Below are positions 9,559 to 20,786 of a DNA stretch of 64,000 nucleotides, piece after piece. Source of the stretch: Entoloma clypeatum (lineage: Eukaryota > Basidiomycota > Agaricomycetes > Agaricales > Entolomataceae); NCBI GenBank assembly GCA_963565915.1, contig OY751491.1, positions 3,224,001 to 3,288,000 of the forward strand. Direction: 5' to 3'. Position 1 is the first letter of the stretch. Each line of letters begins with the position of its first letter. The position numbers were made by a program, and so were the translations under genes. The notes below the pieces were generated by a model, which worked only from the letters and a program-made list of their open reading frames with translations, was not told the DNA's origin and made no database searches.

Positions 9559-11927
9559 ATGAAGTCAGGCTTGAGCTTGCGACGTGACCCCCCCGATGCA
9601 GGAGATTTAGGAGAGAAGAGGGGATTGCAGACCCCTTCACGTCGCCATGCATTACCTTCAGCGCCATGGCCATGGATAGATATGAACGATGGTGCGTTGG
9701 CATACAAGCCGAACCGAGAAAAGGCATAGTTTCCATGTTGATTTTCGCATAGAACTTGACGGACAAGGCTTGAGATCAGCCGCCCTCATCCCGGATCTTT
9801 GTGATCATTCCTCGTGCGACAATTGCTGGACTGGATACCCTCAGTCTCGCTTCCCAAATTGGACTCCAGGTCAAGTCCCCCGCAGTAGAATTGTTGACGC
9901 AATAGCAAACTATGATAAACGCATTTCATGCCGCATACACCGCGTCGATATTGACTCGGATGGCTACTTTACCGACGCGGGGATTCTCGAAGTCCCTGAG
10001 GAAGAGGTCTATGATGTTTGGTCGAGGCTAAAACGTCTACAAGTGAGTTTTTGTTTTGTTACTTCCCGTACAGGCTCTACTTTATAATTCGCAAAAGCCT
10101 CCTGCGAGTCGTTTCCCTCTTCTTACCGTGAAATTTACTGCGAAGATCTCATCATCCATATTCTGACTTCGTAACTTGATTCCAGCGCCTTGAGAAGAAT
10201 CGTGTGCGGGCTCTATTTCTTGAAAATATATCCGGGCCTGTCCTGAAAATGCTCGGAACGAGGTACGCTTAAATGCATTCTGGCTTCTAATCCAAAAACT
10301 TGACTTGCATTTTCAGATACAATATTGAACCTTCCTTCTGGGCTTCCTCGTTGAACTGGATACCTTCGCGATTCCAGGCAAATCCTCAAGCGGCAAGAGG
10401 AGACGGTGGCCCCCCCCCTCCCGATTGCCATGCATATCTCTCAATTAAATACTTGATGCAGTTATCACAATTACACTGCAATTTTTAAAGTCCATGGATC
10501 GACAAAGAGGCGGTGGGCGAGCATCGCCATCTACTCTCAGTCAGTTTCTGCGAGTCTACTCTCCGGATGCGAAAGTCTTCACCGCTTTCCCCAGCTACTC
10601 ACGAACATGCGACCCAAGATCCCTTCCCATTATATTCCAGTAGGCCTTCTGTTGTTCCCCCAATTTTCAACATATTTCGCACTGACACCACTCAATACAA
10701 CTCGAAGTCAACCGCGAACTTGTACTCGACTTACTTTCGGTCCACCTCACCCGGAACGTGGATAACAGCGTCCTCATCTCTTACCATCCGTTGGACCATT
10801 CCATCACCAAAGCCAAACATCTCGGTGATCGCATCCGATTTGCTGGCAAGCAGATAATCTATTTCGCTATCCTCCGTGGTGTTGATGAATCTCCAGGTCA
10901 AAGCGTGTATTGGCAAAGGATTTTTCAAGTGTCGCCTGATCCAACCTTCATCCTTTTGGTTTTCATATGGCATACGTTGTACGCATGGGATGAAGCACTG
11001 CAGGACCTGTACACCCATATAAGCTCACTGGTAGGCATCGTGTATCAGTGTAGGTATTTGTATATTGATGAATTCGTCAGGAATCTCGAGTGATCAAGAC
11101 GTACGACATTATTCTTACCCAGGAGCTACACAACATCCGCGCCAATCAAGTACATTACTACTCCCTTATCAAGGACCTCCGCAAGACTGTTGAGTTTGTC
11201 CGCGACACGAAGAACCCAGCCATGGACTCTTTCTCGAATTCCATCCGCAAACAAAGCAAGAAGTTGATGCAAAGAGAGTGCCGGAATCTTTTGAACGAGA
11301 TTCGGCGACTGGAGAAGGGCAGGTTGATGTGGGACCAGAGGTTGAAGAATGCCATGAACCTTGTGAATCTCGTGTATCTCAACAATATTTGTCCCTTGTT
11401 GACTTTCGTCTTTTGATAGGTTTTCAGTAGTGTAAATATTGACGACAGTAAGCAGATGCAGAGAATGACTGAAGTCACAGTTAAAGACAACGCCGGTAAG
11501 TTTTTGCTTATCTTGACCATACCATTTATGACTGTCTTATCCTTCAGCGGTAAACAATCATCTTTTTCTTCAAGACACCCTTTCTGATTCCTCGATAGAT
11601 GAAGCAAATTTCATACGTTACCATGGTGTGCCTTCCCGCATCCTTCGTGGCGGTAAGACCTTTATTATCCCACCAAGGTGTTTGAACGGATCCCACAATC
11701 AGGCCGTCTTTGGCATGAATATTTTCCCGTTTGTTCCCGGGGCCACTGGCACTCTCGGCCATTATTTTGTTGTCGTCATAGCACTCACAGTGTTAACTGC
11801 CTGGGTCATTGTTGCTTTCCAGAGCGAGTGTTTCTATCCGGAAGAGACACCTCTTTGGAAGCGGTTTGGTTGGCCAGTTATGCTCCTCCAGGAGTGGATC
11901 GATAATATGGCAAAGATGGAAAATTAA
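9559..11927 (+). CDS. CorA-like metal transporter family protein, copy B (intact)
   Basis: Membrane protein related to CorA/Mg2+ transporters: a large soluble N-terminal region, then two C-terminal helices with the signature FGMNI at the end of helix 1. Exons: 9559-9691, 9753-10042, 10186-10262, 10317-10405, 10462-10539, 10595-10639, 10708-10845, 10897-11030, 11081-11362, 11420-11495, 11548-11549, 11599-11652, 11703-11927. Total 1623 nt, 540 residues, no stops. Visible features: LCDHSSCDNCWTGYPQSRF (C-x4-C-x2-C), SLNWIPSRFQ, FIWHTLYAWDEALQDLY, a charged probably coiled region with VEFVRDTKNPAM and ECRNLLNEIRRLEKG, then MKQISYVTMVCLPASFVA and the GMN helix. The intron after exon 7 starts GCAAGC (GC-AG). 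A 2-nt exon (CG) is needed to complete an Ala codon before MKQ. The transported ion is not deducible. Confidence 0.85.
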
Positions 11928-12863
11928 TTGCTAATATCCACAGAGGGATGAAGGACGAACACCATCGATGATTTGGAGTTTCTTGTTCTCTTTTTTTGTG
12001 AGGCTGCTTTTTATTCCCATTTCCCTTGCTATACCTTGTTTTCCGCTCTTGCTGTCCATGGACCATTTACTCACGATTTGGAAATACCGATTTCTCGCCA
12101 GTCATGAATACACAGGAAATATCCATGATCACAGTGTACTCGGGCCTCCTGGCTCCTTCCGTATCGCAGTGACCCTCGGTGGGTTTGCGCCGAGCCGAAA
12201 TTTTGCATAGGATGCTCTTCAGAACTTTTTCTTCTTCTTTCTTTCTGACTCATGGATGATGAGATGGCTTACAATCGAAGAAAGGTTCATACACGCTCTA
12301 TTTCCGCTCTACTGACCAGAACATCTGGACGCAGTCTGCTTCAATTTGTCCCCCCGTCGAGCCACTGGCGGACGCCTTTGCCATACGAGACACAGAAGCA
12401 AAAACCTGGGGCTATGGCTTCTGCATGTTTGGTTTCTACTGCTGGCGCAGTGGGACGCTGAGAACTGGATGCTGTGGACTGGGTAACAATGGGTTTGCTC
12501 ATTCTTCAAGGCGGCGAGGGTTCTCAATGGGCGAGAAGAGAAGGATGAGAGGTTGGGCTCCAACTTTGGTTTTCCAACATTTCCACGACACCTGTACGGT
12601 GTCATCTCTCTTTCCCCCTCCACTGGCCATTAACAGAATATTGCCCGTGACAGCCCGCCAGGGGGGTTTTGTTGTATCAGGTTTTGGTGGTCCCGTGTTG
12701 CAGCGGGCGGTGCTCGGTTTAGGCGGTCGACGTGCTGGCTTGTGGGTGGTATTTCGGCGTGGGGATGATGTCGGACGCCTTGCGCCACTTACCCGATATA
12801 CCACGTTTCTGATTTGTCCATTTTTCTTGTGATGTTACAAAGTACATTCTAAGATATATCAGC
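11928..12863. other. Intergenic, no gene recognised
   Basis: Spacer between the convergent 3' ends of CorA-like copy B and the molybdopterin-binding-domain gene. Low-complexity basic or proline-rich frames on both strands (12309-12832) lack motifs and look non-coding. Confidence 0.45.
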
Positions 12864-14215
12864 CTACATCTTTGGGCTCGGATCAGAGTCCGGCTTTACG
12901 GTTGTGGCTTCCTCCTTTTTCTGCGCAACCTCCTCATCGCTCACGACCCTGCCACCTATCTCGATCTCCACCTCTCTCGCGACGTCCGCTAACCACATCC
13001 TTGTGTGTCCAAAATAATTCAGCGGTGGGTCCCTTCCGATCAAGCTAACGAACACGCCTTTTCCGAGGACGGGATACGAGCCCACTTGGATTCCGCGGGA
13101 CTGTGCTTGGAGCCGTTTTTGGAGAGAGGTGAGGTATGGTGCGATCATGGATTCGAGGCGTCTGTGGGAGAGGAGGTCGTTCAATGGAAGGTGAATATAC
13201 GAAGGGCAGGACCGACTCGGTAAATATTTGTATTCGGAGAGGACGCTCGCTTTGTGGGGGTAGAGGCAGATAGGGTGTGAGGTCGGTGAGCATGCGTTGG
13301 AAGAGAGTGGGGATGCCGGGGAAGACGCATAGTTTGCCTTCTAGTCGGATTACTGGCTAGGAGGAGATATAAAATATGAAGAGAACAAAGTGGATGCTTG
13401 TTACTCACCACCCAGCTCTCCTTGTTGATAAAGATGATTTCCGCTTGGTCGGGAAAGAGGGCCATGCGCTGCATAGCGGCGAGCTGTTCGAGGTTCTGCT
13501 GCCTGTAGAGTCTTCGATGTTTGCCGGATGCTTCCATGCGCTTGAGTGTCTCGGGGTCGTGAATGAGGTTCTGGTTGAATGATTTGGCGAGGGATGCGTA
13601 GGTTATATCTGGACGAAATGCGTTTGTCTCGATACGTTTGGAGATGAATGGTGGACGGACCGTCGTGGGTTGGACCGATCCCGCCGGTGGTGATAACAAA
13701 ATCGTAATTGTTGACCATCCGTCTGCTTGCTTCGATGCTAGGAATCATGGAAGAAATGTTGGGAGACGGCAGAACGAGGGGAAGATGAAGAGAAGGCACA
13801 TTTCCTGTTCGTCATCGGCAATGACCTCTATTCGCTTTCTGGGGGACGTCAGATCCGACGAGTGCAAAGGCTACCGATGGGAACGCACAGGTCCACTCCC
13901 TGTTCAAAACAGTACCGCGCAAAGAAGTGTGAATTCCGGTCAAGTGTTTTGCCGTTTAGTATCTCGTCTCTGGAGAATTCAAGGCTGTTGGAGCAAGACC
14001 GTGATGAAGTATGCGCACCCTATGATGAGCGCGGCAGCAGTGCGGATATATCGCCCCTCGCCGAGGGGGTTGTTCGGTATCGTAGAGACGGGGAAGGTTG
14101 GCTTGGGCGTCATGGAGTAGGACCTGTTGCAAATGTGGGGAGGTCGGGTGCTGGGGGGAGTAGGGTGATATAAGGAGGAGAGCAGGCTGGCAAGAGGGCG
14201 GAGGGGGCGGAGCAT
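12864..14215 (-). CDS. MoaB/CinA-type molybdopterin-binding domain protein, probable mitochondrial presequence
   Basis: Exons 14019-14215, 13889-13969, 13800-13838, 13661-13737, 13409-13608, 13217-13356 and 12864-13161 sum to 1032 nt, 343 residues. The domain starts [20 protein letters not shown] and continues [66 protein letters not shown], the hallmark order of the MoCF-biosynthesis domain of competence/damage-inducible CinA-like proteins. Residues 1-34 are rich in Leu, Arg and Ser with no acidic residue ([14 protein letters not shown]...NRSYS), like a mitochondrial presequence; a second ATG (MTPKPTFPV) could start a cytosolic form. The real substrate of fungal members is unclear (FAD-related or nucleotide-repair roles are proposed for relatives). 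Introns are 45-60 nt GT-AG and frame-consistent. Confidence 0.85.
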
Positions 14216-14346
14216 TGGGCGGTCCTGTAACAGTATCAGGTGGTGGAGGATGGCATAGTACTGGACAAGTCACATGCCAGTGACGGTCGCGTCTCACGTC
14301 CGCGATCGCTTTCATCTCCTCGACAGAGACTCATGCCTCTCCCACA

Positions 14347-15757
14347 ATGCACAACAGGACGCTCTTCACACTCCCTCACGAAATCGTGAAAAGGTACGAT
14401 CGCTATCACCTTCCTTCGTGCCCGCTCATAGTTCTACATAGCACAGGGCCTCTGGTAAGATGACCATCCCCCGAAAACATCCGCTCAGCTTCATAGATTC
14501 TCGGTTTTCTCATCAATTGGGCATTATTTGGTGTATTGACCACCCAAGTCTGTGCGTCGTCCAAATCTAAGTCCAAGTCGACCTTGTCTTGCTCATTCTC
14601 TTCAGATTACTACTCTCTCGCCTTCCCAAAAGACAAGGCCGCATTCAAAAGCATCGTCGCCACAGTATACATCTTCGAAACAGTCCAAACAATCATCATT
14701 TCTCGCGACGCTTTCGAAAGCTTCGGCCGAGGATTCGGCGACTTCGCTGCCGTCGACAACATTAAGCTCACATGCCTCATGGTCCCTGTCCTCAGTGGAG
14801 TCGGTGCGAGCCCTCCCTCACTTTAACCAGCATCCCTCTGATCTGATTGATACGCTCTAGCTGCATGCATAGTCCAGCTCTTTTACGCTTGTCGAATCAA
14901 AGTGCTGTCAAACACAAAAGCAGTCCCAGCCCTCATCACCGCTGTCAGTCTTCATCTTGGATTCATCTTTTTGTCTTCAAATATTTCCCAAAGCTTTCTA
15001 TCTGCGGCATGGTTGGCGGCCTGGTCACTGGTATCAGAAGCTACGACTTAGGGTATCTGAGTAAATTGGACGTAACTAGCGTCTTCATCAGCGCAGGGGT
15101 AAATTTCCATCAATACCCTTACTCCTCACACTCACAATCTTTCCACAGATCTGGTGGTCATCCAGCGCATTATGTGATGTCGCTATTGCCATGCATATGA
15201 CCTACCTCGTGAGTGCATCAAAAACGCTTCCCGTCACGTTCAGTTCCGACGCATATGTTCACCTCAGCTCTCCCGACGCGATACCGGTTTTCAAGAAACC
15301 CATCTCATGATCACCCGCCTCACTCGAATCACCGTCGAAACAGGAGCATGCACAGGCATTTCCCTCCACCAATCCATAGCCATCTCTCCTCCTGACACCA
15401 AGCTTCTTCTCTACAGCGCTGCTGGCCATCGTGAACCTCGTCACCTTCTTCGCGTGGCCCCATACCAATTATTACACCACTGCCGTTCTCAGCATCGCAA
15501 AATTGTATTCCAACACCCTCCTCGTCCTCTTCAACAGCCGTATGCGCATCGTTGGCGGTAGGGAGGAGACCAATCTTCAACAACAGTCCAGCGGCCGTGG
15601 TTCTAGTGACCGACCAGGTTCATCACAGCCTCATCCCATATCGCAAGTCATCCTCGCCGATTCACGACGTCCGTCAGCATACCTCGAGGAATGCCAAAAA
15701 CATCGTTCACCATTCTTTGACTCAAGACCCCACAGCGCTCTGGAGGTTCGTTCTTGA
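14347..15757 (+). CDS. DUF6534-like seven-helix membrane protein (copy 1)
   Basis: Nine exons: 14347-14393, 14442-14454, 14497-14551, 14606-14803, 14861-14943, 14994-15098, 15149-15208, 15268-15355, 15417-15757; 990 nt, 329 residues. Family signatures are STGPLILGFLINWALFG, QVYYYSLAFPKDKAAFK, ACIVQLFYACRIKVLS, IWWSSSALCDVAIAMHMTYL, TRLTRITVETGACTALLAIV and KLYSNTLLVLFNSRMRI, followed by a hydrophilic tail. The family is abundant in Agaricomycetes and has no established function; topology suggests a receptor- or transporter-like protein. Exon sizes 13, 55, 198, 83, 105, 60 and 88 are identical to the gene at 17322-18844, which supports both models. The last intron starts with GC (15356, GCATTT). 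The 13-nt exon 2 is required to join the two halves of STGPL. Confidence 0.85.
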
Positions 15758-15840
15758 TTTATCGGACGAGGGTAACGTGCTGATAGGTCTGTAGCCGATT
15801 TCAAATGAAAAAGAAGATTACTCTAACAATGTTTGATTTT

Positions 15841-16685
15841 CATGATTTGCTTCCGAGGGATTTTTTTTTTGGGGTAGCACTGATCATTCATTCCACTGGC
15901 TTACGATACGAGAACCATTCTTCAACGACTTGAACGGTTTTGTGCTAGACAAGTCTGTTACTCATCTGAAAATTTCATGAAGTATAAGTCGTCACAGGGT
16001 TACCGCTACAAAGATCCAGACGAGCCACGCAACCGGTGGCCAGCCATGCGCTGTGAAGCCGACGGACACACAGATGGCTCATAGGGGGACTCCCACTGAG
16101 AAACGGAGCACACTGGACAGGTAAACGGCCATTCTAGGAAGCACGTCCATGGATCGACAGAGGTTTTGAGGATTGACTATGGTATGGCGGCTTTTCTCCC
16201 TAGTCCCCACCACGACAGCGCAGAGAATGACAGCGGATACAGGGTGATATGTTGGACAGAGGAGGGGTGGGGTCTATAGGGTAAAAACGTCCTTTGACTT
16301 GAAAGTCCCCTTCCGTTCCCAGGAAGTCTTGAAGGAGGAGAAAGGGATAGGTCCACCATCGAGACCCTCCGCAGTTGCTCATCGGGCACGACATACGAAT
16401 AATCCTGTTTCAATGTTTGCGATCAAACCATGGAAGAAGTAACAAACAACTCACCTTGTGGGGACGTTCATCCTGTGTCAAGTAAAGCCCGCCACTCTAT
16501 CAGGACCACTCCGGTTCTTGTAACCTCTCCAGCGCCTTGTCAACCCCTACTTCGGGTTTGTTGAAGAGTTTGATAGCGCATTGAGTATAATTCATGAGTT
16601 GTTCTGATCCAGTTCTGTCAGATAGCGTGCACGAGTTCGGGTCAGCTGACGACACACTGTCAATTTCTTTCAGGCCTCTTCAAAG
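15841..16685. other. Intergenic, no gene model
   Basis: Contains a minus-strand frame at 16177-16413 and a short hydrophobic stretch on the minus strand near 16020-16090 (VAWLVWIFVAV) that may be remnants of a membrane-protein gene. Neither can be joined into a coherent model. Confidence 0.35.
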
Positions 16686-16860
16686 TCGTCACGGTATGCG
16701 CATCGTTACCGTAGGGAGGAGACCAGTCTTTCACACCAGTCCTAGCGGCCGTGGTTTCAGTGATCGACCAGGTCCATCACAGCCTCCTCTGGAGGTTCGT
16801 TCTTGATTTATCGGACGACTCCAGGTGAAAAAGAAGATTACTCTAACAATGTTTGATTTG
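16686..16860 (+). pseudogene. Tail fragment of DUF6534-like copy 1
   Basis: Sequence around 16692-16775 (GTATGCGCATCGTTACCGTA, then GCGGCCGTGG and CGACCAGGT) matches the last exon of copy 1 at 15539-15625. After an internal deletion of roughly 100 bp, 16788-16860 matches 15728-15840, including the stop region and 3' flank. No upstream exons are present. It is a partial duplication about 1.1 kb downstream of the source. Confidence 0.75.
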
Positions 16861-17321
16861 CCCATCATTTATATTCCACTAGCTTGTTCATTTAGGCGTG
16901 GTCTAGGCGTGGTCGAACTCTGTATCGATCGTCAACTCTTGGCTCACGTCACACCGCCTTTGCTCCGAGAATTCGGCTTAAGTTCGCTCCCCTCTCGTCC
17001 CCTTGTTAATTTCTTGCGCTGGTGGGAGGGTATGTCTTTGACCTACCCAGGAGAAGGAAAATAGAAATATCGCCTCGCTAGCAAGTCACTTGATCCATTC
17101 TGAGTGGAAGGATGCGATATATCCCGTTCGATTTAACGACTTGGCGCACTCTTGGCGCGGAGACGGTCCGTGGCTGTGCCTTTACCTGTGTTCTGGAAAT
17201 CCGAAAACCGAGACGCCAAGCTGAATAAAATACCAGCGCTGCTTCAACGTTCAACCCTGCATAGTAAGCTTTCCAAAAGTTCGAGTTTTAAACGTCCGGG
17301 AGGTGGTGCGTGGTTGTGTCG
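16861..17321. other. Intergenic, upstream of DUF6534-like copy 2
   Basis: No recognisable coding sequence; presumably the promoter of the downstream gene. Confidence 0.4.
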
Positions 17322-18844
17322 ATGCCCTCCCACCCCACTACCGTCGAGATCCCTCCAGATATCTTGCACATGTGAGCCTGAACCCTCGTGTTACCGTCTT
17401 GAACGATTTATGACGCCTTCTGGGTCGTAATTATAGATCCGGCCCTCTGGTTGGATCCTAGCGTTTTGGCCGCGTTCGTCCCTGCTCATGGCCTGATTCC
17501 TGTTTCCAATAGATCATGGGGTACCTCATGAATTGGGGGCTCTTTGGCATTGTGACAATTCAAGTCTGTCCGTCGCACCTCCCGCCTTTTTTGCTTTCTT
17601 GTTTTTGAGTCTGACATTCTACGCTGCAGATTATTATTACATTGCCTTTCCCCGAGATCGGCGAGCTTTCAAATGTCTTGTCTATGGTGTGTACCTTCTC
17701 GAGCTCGTCCAAGCGATCGTGCTTGCCCGCGACGCTTTTACGAGCTTCGGATTAGGCTATGGCAATTTCGAGGCAATTGATCGTCTGCCGCTCACTGGCC
17801 TTCTCATCCCTATCCTCGGCGGAACAGGTACGCATAGAGTTTATGCCGCTTTTTGCTTCCAGATCGTTCTGAATTGTCCCCTCTAGTTGGATGGATCGTG
17901 CAGCTCTTCTACGCGTACCATATCAAGACCTTGTCGAAAACAAACGTCATTCCGATACTCATAATGATCGTACGTTGTACCTTGCTGGCAAAGCAATGTT
18001 TTGCTTATTCGATTGGCACCAAGCTTTCAATGTTGTGTTGGATCGCGGGCATGGCCACTGGCATTCTTGCGTTTAGGCTGGGCGCCCTAACACAACTGCA
18101 TCACAGGAGTGCGTCAATCAGTGCGGGGGTGAGTGGTGGATCACTTCGTGTATTTGCCGATGAGACGTTGAGGGCACCTAATAGACCTGGTGGGCAACCA
18201 GCGTACTTATTGATGTTATGATCGGGGTGACCATGACATACCTTGTAAGTCCTCGTCTTCCCCTTTGCGTCGAGGAGAAGCGCGGGGTCCGTGACTATCT
18301 CCTTGTACTTATTTCGTTGCTTCAGTTCTTCGAACCTGGCTCAAGCCTTCGAGAGACACACACGTTGGTGACTCGCATCGTCAGAATTATTGTCGAAACC
18401 GGGAACATTACGGGTAACCCTCTCCACTACCCTATCGACACGTCCCCCTTCTAATATATGTCCCTTCTTTCCCGAATAGCCGTAGTCTCGATCGTAACCC
18501 TCTTCTGCTTCTTTGGGTGGATGTACAAAAGCTACTTCACCTGCCCTGCGCTCATCCTCGCCAAACTCTACTCCAACACCCTCCTCATGACCTTCAACAG
18601 CCGCATGCACATTATGGGCAGCAGGGACGAGTCATTCGCCTCTCTGGATCTTAGCACAGGTACCGGCGGGAGTGGGAGCGGCAACGCCACTGGACCTGCA
18701 AAAGCGCGGACGAATGTAGAACCAAGTCCGGTCCCCATAGCTTTGGGCGCTCGCCCGCCGTCCGAGTGCCTGCGCGACCAAAAGTCGCCGAGTGAATCAC
18801 CAGTCGAGGTTGGTCCCTTGGAAGGATATTGTTGGTATATATGA
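17322..18844 (+). CDS. DUF6534-like seven-helix membrane protein (copy 2)
   Basis: Nine exons: 17322-17371, 17437-17449, 17513-17567, 17630-17827, 17887-17969, 18024-18128, 18185-18244, 18326-18413, 18480-18844; 1017 nt, 338 residues. Signatures: ISGPLIMGYLMNWGLFGIV, QVYYYYIAFPRDRRAFK, GWIVQLFYAYHIKTLSKTN, TWWATSVLIDVMIGVTMTYL, TRIVRIIVETGNITAVVSIV and KLYSNTLLMTFNSRMHIM, with a Gly/Ser/Pro-rich hydrophilic tail. It is the same family and exon phase pattern as copy 1, about 1.5 kb upstream in the same orientation, so the pair is probably an old tandem duplication. The protein sequences differ clearly, so it is not recent. Function unknown. Confidence 0.85.
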
Positions 18845-19879
18845 GCATTGATGAGAAGCTTCGTTCATAGAAATCAGCAGAGGACACGACGCGAGATAAT
18901 CTTGCTGCCATGCATAAACGCGCAGAGAGCCAATCGTCGAATCATGAGCGGCGCCTGGAAAACCGGGACGAAGACGGAAAGGAACCGGTGGCGTCCGGAT
19001 CCCAGGACACTGACCGCCGAATTTCTATGGATCAAGATCAGGCGCGCAACTGAATGTTTCCCGTTATCAAGTATGATTGAAGCAGCCATACTCTTTTCAT
19101 GGCAATCGTCGCGTTCACAGCTATCTCTCTTTTGTGTGGCGCCTTACGCGGACTTGCCGCATTTTTCTTGTTGTTCATGCTTTCTTTGGCGATCTTTTTC
19201 TAGCATATGCATTCAGATGTGTGGCGGACTATAGGCAGTTGTCCATACCAGGGATTATTCATTGGCTTGAAATATGTATCAATAACGTTGCCTCTACCTA
19301 CTACATATGTACTAGTATCCTGTTGTATTTTTATGTTGACTCGGAAATTGTTCAGATGTTAGATCGGGAGTGGTCAGGGTCACGCAATAGCCTTGATTAC
19401 CTTGATGCAGGGCTCTTGAGTCCCTGAACTTGGCCAATTGGAGACGTGTGTTATCATCTGGAATGACGTATGTGTCAGAACGTGTCAGAGTAGATTAATT
19501 ATTTTCGGCGCCCGCATGAAGCCCTTACTTTTTCTGAAGAACGAGGAGTACGAAATATCAACATCTATTCCGAGTCGGCGAGCATACGTAACGAACCAAC
19601 TGATACTTAATGATTAACTCGTAATAAACTCTCTGCCACTGGTCATGAGGGGGGGGGGATAAAGTACAACTAAATATACCAAGACCAAACGCTCAAGCCC
19701 CAAAACACATGAAGTGAGAGAAAAATACAGAAAGAAGACTGGGGTATCGGGTGAGGCGAAAACAGGACGGATGCTAAGCCACTCTAGAACATGTGAGGTG
19801 AGGTGGGGAAATACAAGAAGCGAGTGTCGGGGTATCGGGCGGGGGGGGGCGAGGCGAGGGTTCACAGGTTCGATGAAAA
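18845..19879. other. Intergenic, unassigned
   Basis: A 34-codon hydrophobic frame (MAIVAFTAISLLCGALRG onward, 19099-19203) and a longer frame at 19077-19427 overlap in different phases. They could be remains of a membrane protein, but no model holds together. A poly-G tract sits near 19650. Confidence 0.35.
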
Positions 19880-20697
19880 TCAAAACATTGAGACACCAAG
19901 GATGGCGCCGATGAGGACGCCGAACCAACCGGCTTGTACGTGGCCGGCCGCGCTGCTGTGAGTGGCACTGGCACTAGCCTTGGTAGAGGTACCACTTGCA
20001 GATGACGATTTAGTGACAGTGGCAGAGGCGGCCGGGGCAGAGCCTGACGACGCGGCGGCGGGGGCGGACGTTGCACCTGCAATTGGAGCAGTGGATTGAC
20101 CATTGATCTGAGCCTGGACGGCATCGCTGAATTGTCCGGTCATGCTGTTCAATCTAGAAAGGAGCAGCAGATGAGTTTCATGAAGGACAAGGAAAATTTG
20201 GAGCGGCGTACGTGAATTTTGAGGAGAAGGCAAGAGCAGGGAATTGGGGTTGCGAAGCATCTTTTAGGTCAAGGGACTCGAAGCGAATGAAGCTGGAGAG
20301 TGTATTTGTGAATGAGAGGTGTAATGAGATATAGAAAGATACGTACTATTCACCACTGTTGGGTCCGATAGTTGGATCGGGGGTGAACTGGATAGATGAA
20401 GTGCTGGAAACGTTGACGCTGGCCACGATAGTCTGAAGGCTGGTTTGTTGCTGAGCATTTCCAACATAGACGGAAACTTTAGTGGGCCCAAAGGCCGACA
20501 GGGATGGTGTCTTGCCGTCGTCCTGCCAGCTGACAATGGCTTGTTTACCTGCGTTGAAATTAGAAGACGCGATAGGTGAGGTTGTCTGCACGAGAGTAAG
20601 TCCCGAGAGGGAAAGAGAAGAGTGAGAGATAACATGCATAGATATTGGCGAACGCGGACGCGGAGAGGGCCAAGAGGAGAAGAGGAGTTGTGAACAT
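19880..20697 (-). CDS. Kre9/Knh1-like secreted GPI-anchored protein (second)
   Basis: Exons 20638-20697, 20347-20585, 20212-20292 and 19880-20153; 654 nt, 217 residues. Signal peptide MFTTPLLLLALSASAFANIY, then TTSPIASSNFNAGKQAIVSW, QDDGKTPSLSAFGPTKVSVY, VNVSSTSSIQFTPDPTIGPN, GEYFIRFESLDLKD, FSSKFTLNSMTGQF, the canonical order for basidiomycete Kre9-like proteins. The C-terminus is Ala/Ser/Thr-rich and ends in a hydrophobic GPI-type segment (WFGVLIGAILGVSMF). The first intron begins GCATGT, a GC-AG intron; the nearest GT would break the frame. It is predicted to sit at the plasma membrane or wall and to act in beta-1,6-glucan or wall assembly by family analogy. Relative to the gene at 4488-5540 it lacks the cysteine pair near the start of the domain. 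Confidence 0.88.
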
Positions 20698-20776
20698 TCT
20701 TGCAAGATTGTAAGGAATGTGGGTAGTAAGGAATGTGAGGAGATGGGGGGATGTAAGTAATCAAAATCGGCTTACT

Positions 20777-20786
20777 CTATATATAG
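20777..20786 (-). promoter_or_regulatory. TATA box of the second Kre9-like gene
   Basis: CTATATATAG lies about 80 bp upstream of the ATG at 20697 on the minus strand. Sequence match and spacing only. Confidence 0.55.

Noticed and set aside
12425..12832. 135-codon plus-strand frame as a gene
   Set aside because: Overlaps a similar-sized frame on the other strand, low-complexity Arg/Gly/Pro content, no splice-consistent partner or motif.
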